Assembly: GCA_026552975.1 (NCBI GenBank) | Contig: JAPMTR010000089.1 | Span: 1 to 35,063 of the forward strand | Length of the DNA stretch: 35,063 nucleotides | Source of the DNA: Candidatus Methanoperedens sp. | Lineage (GTDB): Archaea > Halobacteriota > Methanosarcinia > Methanosarcinales > Methanoperedenaceae | Direction: 5' to 3' | Part shown: positions 31,576 through 35,063 of the stretch, in pieces | Layout of the letters: each line of letters opens with the position of its first letter | How positions within the stretch are numbered: the stretch's first letter is position 1 | Notes under the pieces: model-generated | Database searches by the model: none | What the model was told of the DNA's origin: nothing | What the model saw: the letters and a program-made list of their open reading frames with translations, nothing else | Position numbers and translations under genes: made by a program

Positions 31576-34238
31576 GATCTCACCATTTTTGGCAATAAAA
31601 TATGAAAGGTGCTACCACTATTTTTACTTTCCGCCCATATACTGCCACCATGAGATTCAATGATATTCTTTGATATCCAAAGACCCAATCCTGTCCCTCC
31701 ATACCTTCGCGAGTTAGATGAATCTACCTGATAGAACCGGTCAAATATCTTCTCCAACTTATCGTCTGGAATTCCGATCCCGGTATCGCTGATCTGAACA
31801 TGGACCTGTTCCTTGTCTATTTCTCCCCGGATGTTGATCTGTCCTGAAATTGTAAACTTAATGGCATTATCTATAAGATTTGAAAAAACGTGGGTCAGCC
31901 GTTCAATATCACCATCAATGGCCAGGGTATCAGGTATATTTACATCTATTTGTATATTTTTAGCTGCTGCCATAGTTCTCATATCTTCGACCACTGCTGA
32001 TATGATCTCATTGACAACACACTTTTCTATAGACAATTTAAAATTATTTGATTCTATGATCTGTGAATCAAGAAGTCCCCGAATTAATCTTGATAATCTT
32101 TTTGAATTGCGAAAGACAACTTCTGTCATATGCCTTTGTTTTTCATTTAAATTCTCATCAAGCATCAGCTCGGTGTATCCGATCACGGATGTTAGCGGGG
32201 TTCGAAGCTCATGGGATATGTTTGCAAGGAAATTGTCTTTGATCTTATAAAGTTCTGTGAGTTTGGAGTAGGTCAATTTCAGCTCTTCATAAGAATCCTT
32301 AAGTTCTTCTTCCAGTTTTTTCTTTTCTGATATATCTTTGATGACTGTAATTATCTTTTCAACATTTCCATTTTTATCCTTTATTGGGATCTTACTTGTA
32401 CTTGTAAAAATTGTGTCCCCATAAAATTGGGTTTTTTCTTCACTCAGGAATATTTCTCCCGTTCTAATAACATGCCTGTATTCCATTTCCACATTCGAAT
32501 CCTTAAAAAGAGGATACACATTTAAAAGATCAGTATTAATTATTTTATCTTTGTTGATCTTTCCTTTCAATAGTTTTATTAATTCATCATTTACTGCGAG
32601 TATCCTCAGATCAGTATCGACAACATGTATAGCCAGGTTTACATTATTCAGTATGTCATCATTGAAATCCTTGAGATATTTTATGTTTTCAAAAAAAGTA
32701 ATGTTCTCTATAGATATTCCGATCTGATTTCCGATAGCAGAGAAAAATTCTTTATCCCGGGCTGAAAAGAAATGGTTGTTCCTGCTGCATACACAGATCA
32801 ATCCCAGAACCCTGTCCTTGGATTTCAGGGGAATTATAGCAAATGAAACAACTTTATCATTAGATATTCCTTCATTTTTCAAACCTTCCACGATCACCAC
32901 ATCAGTGATATTCTGAAATCCGGGTTGATCGCACATTTCTTCCGGTCCAATATGTACTCTGGGAAGGAATCTTTTTGTTTCTTCATCAAATAGATATGCA
33001 TTTGCGCTTTCCATCCCCGTTAGTTCCTGAATTGTTTGAAGAGATCGGTTCAATATTTTATCAAGATCAAAAGTTCCCCCTATGATATTTGATATTTCGT
33101 TAAGCGCTGCAAGTTCACGGTTTCTCTGGAGAATTTGATCTTCTATTAATTTATTTTGTGTAACATCCCGTATTACCATTATTATATTTTGAATCCCTTT
33201 ATTATAAACGAAATGTGAAGCATTTATTTCCAGGGTTTTCTTATCCAGGCCTGATCCAACTTCATGTAAGAACCGTATAGGTTTCTTTGACACTATTAAC
33301 GGATTTAATGGACATTTTTCTAAATCATCTTGCGTAGGTGGAACCCCAAAGATCATTTCATGGCAAGTTTTTCCTAAAATATATTTTCCACCTATTTCGG
33401 ACATATTCTGAAAATATCGGTTCATTTTAATGATCTTACGATCACTGTTTACAACTATTATACCATCTTCTATGCTATTGAACAATGTCTCTAGATATCT
33501 TTCAGCATCCTGTGTTTTTTCCTTCGAGGATAAAAGTTCGTTGATCTTTTGATCAAGACTGGAAGCCATGTCATTAAGATTATTTGCAAGTTCACTAAAT
33601 TCGTCTCTGGAATTTACATCTATTTTCTGGTCAAGAATTCCATTGTTTATTCTTTTTGCCCCCTCATTAAGTTTTAATATAGGCTCAGTCAATCGTTTTG
33701 AGATAAAATATGCAAAAATTCCCCCAAGTATCATCGCGCTTATTGCCAGGTACAGGAGTTTGGTGGATGCATCCAGTATTTGAGCTCTTACTTTATTTTC
33801 GGATAAACCAATATGAACATAACCAACATTTTCAAAAAATGGCGCATCAAATTCATGAATGATTCCCCGGTCTGTGGATTTTATTTCTTCATTATTTGCA
33901 TTTTTCGGTTTAGTATAGTTAAGAAGCGCTTTTGGAAAACCTTTCTCAAATGAATGAACGATCACCTCACCCTGAAGATCGGTCACAAAAATATATTCTA
34001 TTTCTGGATAGTTTCTCTTATGATTATCAAATGTCTTCAAGACCTCGACCAGATCATCAATAAGAATATCATTTGCGACTTCAGAAGCAAGGTTCTTTGC
34101 CAGAAGGAACCCTTCATTCCTGAATTCCCCCTCAATTATTCCGGTCTGTATGTCCTGTATCACAAAATATGAGCCTGATACGATCAAAAAAATAATAGTA
34201 AGCATGGATAAACTGATCCGAAAACGAAGACTGCTCAT
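31572..34238 (-). CDS. Membrane histidine kinase with Cache-like sensor, HAMP, PAS, GAF and PAS domains
   Basis: An 888-residue kinase. A first membrane helix (about 9-28) and a second (about 158-178) enclose a sensor domain that resembles a single Cache module (PEIEYIFVTDLQGEVIVHS). Then come HAMP (about 179-235), PAS 1 (about 250-370, with Cys residues in KTCHEMIFG and EKCPLNPL), GAF (about 395-540), PAS 2 (about 545-650), HisKA with phosphoacceptor His676 (NISHELRTPLTS) and HATPase with NLIDNAIKF, DTGIGIPDD and GGTGLGLW. All active-site motifs are intact. The start overlaps the stop of the binding-protein gene by four bases, and its end overlaps the receiver gene, so the three form one signalling unit. 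Confidence 0.95.
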   Translation of the reverse strand: MSSLRFRISLSMLTIIFLIVSGSYFVIQDIQTGIIEGEFRNEGFLLAKNLASEVANDILIDDLVEVLKTFDNHKRNYPEIEYIFVTDLQGEVIVHSFEKGFPKALLNYTKPKNANNEEIKSTDRGIIHEFDAPFFENVGYVHIGLSENKVRAQILDASTKLLYLAISAMILGGIFAYFISKRLTEPILKLNEGAKRINNGILDQKIDVNSRDEFSELANNLNDMASSLDQKINELLSSKEKTQDAERYLETLFNSIEDGIIVVNSDRKIIKMNRYFQNMSEIGGKYILGKTCHEMIFGVPPTQDDLEKCPLNPLIVSKKPIRFLHEVGSGLDKKTLEINASHFVYNKGIQNIIMVIRDVTQNKLIEDQILQRNRELAALNEISNIIGGTFDLDKILNRSLQTIQELTGMESANAYLFDEETKRFLPRVHIGPEEMCDQPGFQNITDVVIVEGLKNEGISNDKVVSFAIIPLKSKDRVLGLICVCSRNNHFFSARDKEFFSAIGNQIGISIENITFFENIKYLKDFNDDILNNVNLAIHVVDTDLRILAVNDELIKLLKGKINKDKIINTDLLNVYPLFKDSNVEMEYRHVIRTGEIFLSEEKTQFYGDTIFTSTSKIPIKDKNGNVEKIITVIKDISEKKKLEEELKDSYEELKLTYSKLTELYKIKDNFLANISHELRTPLTSVIGYTELMLDENLNEKQRHMTEVVFRNSKRLSRLIRGLLDSQIIESNNFKLSIEKCVVNEIISAVVEDMRTMAAAKNIQIDVNIPDTLAIDGDIERLTHVFSNLIDNAIKFTISGQINIRGEIDKEQVHVQISDTGIGIPDDKLEKIFDRFYQVDSSNSRRYGGTGLGLWISKNIIESHGGSIWAESKNSGSTFHILLPKMVRS

Positions 34239-34963
34239 GATACTTGCCCCCTCATTTCCCGGATCGAATCATACGCGCTATCATTTGGTTGCAGGAACCT
34301 GTCAATTTTCACATTCTCCAGGATCTTCTTTCCCTCTTCATCCCTGTTCATTGACAGAAAAATAGTCCTCAGTTTTTCCTCAAGGAGTGGATCGATATCC
34401 TTAGAAACTACGATCGGAGGAATTCCAAAAGGCGGTGAGATCTCTATGATCCTTGTTCTTGCGATCATTTCAGGATGGGTCTCTTTCATATAATCATAAA
34501 CGAGACTGTCAACAGCAGCACCTTCAGCCAGATATTTTGAGACTGCGATAATAGAATTATCATGACTATAGGTATAAAACCAGTTATTTTTCCCCTTTAC
34601 ATCCTTTCCAAAAAATGAGTCCAGTGTCTCATTCATGAGGTAAAGCCTGTATGCTGGATAAAGTTTTCCTGAATTTGAAAGCGGATCTGATAAGGCGAAT
34701 TTTTTCCCGCGAAGTTCAGAAAGGCCAGAATAATTGCTTTCATTCTGGACTATAATATATGAATTATAACTGGTTTTATTATCCACTACTGGAACGACGA
34801 GAAGCTTCATCCCGAATTCTGAGTTACCTTCAATATATGCCCCACCGCAAACAAAAGCAAAATCTATTTCATTTTCCTTAATGAGGTCATTTATTTCCTG
34901 GTAATTCCTTCTCTGGATGATCTTCACAGAAACGCCAGTTTTTTGTGAAATATACTTGATCAT
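34235..34963 (-). CDS. PhnD-like periplasmic-type phosphonate/phosphate-binding protein, N terminus lost or elsewhere
   Basis: A 242-residue PhnD-family solute-binding protein: YNSYIIVQNES, LRGKKFALSDPLSNSGKLYPAYRL and SHDNSIIAVSKYLAEGAAVDSLVYDY are typical of the second lobe and hinge. As called, it lacks a signal peptide and the first strand. Upstream, the same frame reads KTFLEKYLLGYQYYQD before the ATG, which looks like PhnD sequence, but a TAA at 35012-35014 interrupts it. No start codon lies between. The protein may therefore be a pseudogene-like remnant, or contain a sequencing error. It is coupled to the kinase by a four-base overlap and may serve as its ligand-binding partner. Confidence 0.7.
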   Translation of the reverse strand: MIKYISQKTGVSVKIIQRRNYQEINDLIKENEIDFAFVCGGAYIEGNSEFGMKLLVVPVVDNKTSYNSYIIVQNESNYSGLSELRGKKFALSDPLSNSGKLYPAYRLYLMNETLDSFFGKDVKGKNNWFYTYSHDNSIIAVSKYLAEGAAVDSLVYDYMKETHPEMIARTRIIEISPPFGIPPIVVSKDIDPLLEEKLRTIFLSMNRDEEGKKILENVKIDRFLQPNDSAYDSIREMRGQVS

Positions 34964-35063
34964 ATCCTGATAATATTGATAACCAAGTAGATATTTTTCT
35001 AAGAAAGTTTTTTACAGGATAAGCCCCAATTCAAGTCTTTCGTCATGCTGTCTCAATTAAAAT

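Overview
The window reads as a chromosomal segment of a methanogen-related archaeon, most likely an anaerobic methane oxidiser of the 'Candidatus Methanoperedens' (ANME-2d) type or a close relative in Methanosarcinales. Archaeal features are Cbf5, an EMC3/DUF106 membrane protein, CDC48, DtdA, a TRAM-tailed RlmE, and DUF1699 and DUF2150 proteins. Methanogen-type features are three genes of coenzyme F430 synthesis (cfbB, cfbC, cfbD) and a homoaconitase-type small subunit that points to coenzyme B synthesis. The ANME-2d assignment rests on an exported NrfD/ferredoxin module with multiheme c-type cytochromes, one carrying a PGF-CTERM-like tail. It is an inference from gene content, not a database match. 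No tRNA, rRNA, CRISPR array or insertion sequence was recognised.

Layout. 1-2140: an exported one-heme, Ig-like protein cut by the window edge, a small rubredoxin, an M50-type membrane peptidase and a lipoprotein. 2166-5266: housekeeping genes cbf5, cmk, DUF106/EMC3 and adk in archaeal order, plus a small membrane protein; secY is not in its usual place beside adk. 5299-7632: a beta-decarboxylating dehydrogenase, an unknown protein and a homoaconitase/isopropylmalate isomerase small subunit, tightly coupled. 7667-12489: DUF169, a radical SAM enzyme, an alpha/beta hydrolase, a double KaiC ATPase and an AP2-type TIM barrel. 12624-13855: a lipoprotein converging on queE. 13878-18489: ftsZ, dtdA, a PRC-barrel protein and cdc48. 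18637-22059: an electron-transfer operon (hexaheme cytochrome, tetraheme cytochrome, Tat-exported four-cluster ferredoxin, NrfD quinol subunit) closed by a hairpin/T-tract terminator. 22247-24522: larB, DUF1699, two tandem tatA-like genes and a small membrane protein. 24614-28084: cfbD-cfbC-cfbB. 28187-30418: an AhpD-like protein, rlmE and another methyltransferase. 30451-30541: an imperfect hairpin built of CGGAT units. 30547-34963: a PhnD-like binding protein, a large hybrid-sensor histidine kinase and a receiver protein in a 4-base-overlap operon, then DUF2150.

How the parts fit. The respiratory operon would move electrons between membrane quinones and exoplasmic hemes; its ferredoxin needs the Tat system, and TatA-like genes lie close by. 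The cfb genes and the aks-like genes supply the two methanogenesis cofactors, F430 and coenzyme B, and larB adds a second nickel-cofactor gene near the cfb cluster. ftsZ with a neighbouring PRC-barrel gene recalls the archaeal CdpB division proteins. The most promising leads for new biology are the unknown protein inside the aks-like cluster, the heme operon with its odd heme motifs, the radical SAM enzyme with a C-terminal cysteine triad, the PhnD-kinase-receiver system with its damaged-looking N terminus, and the hairpin repeat.
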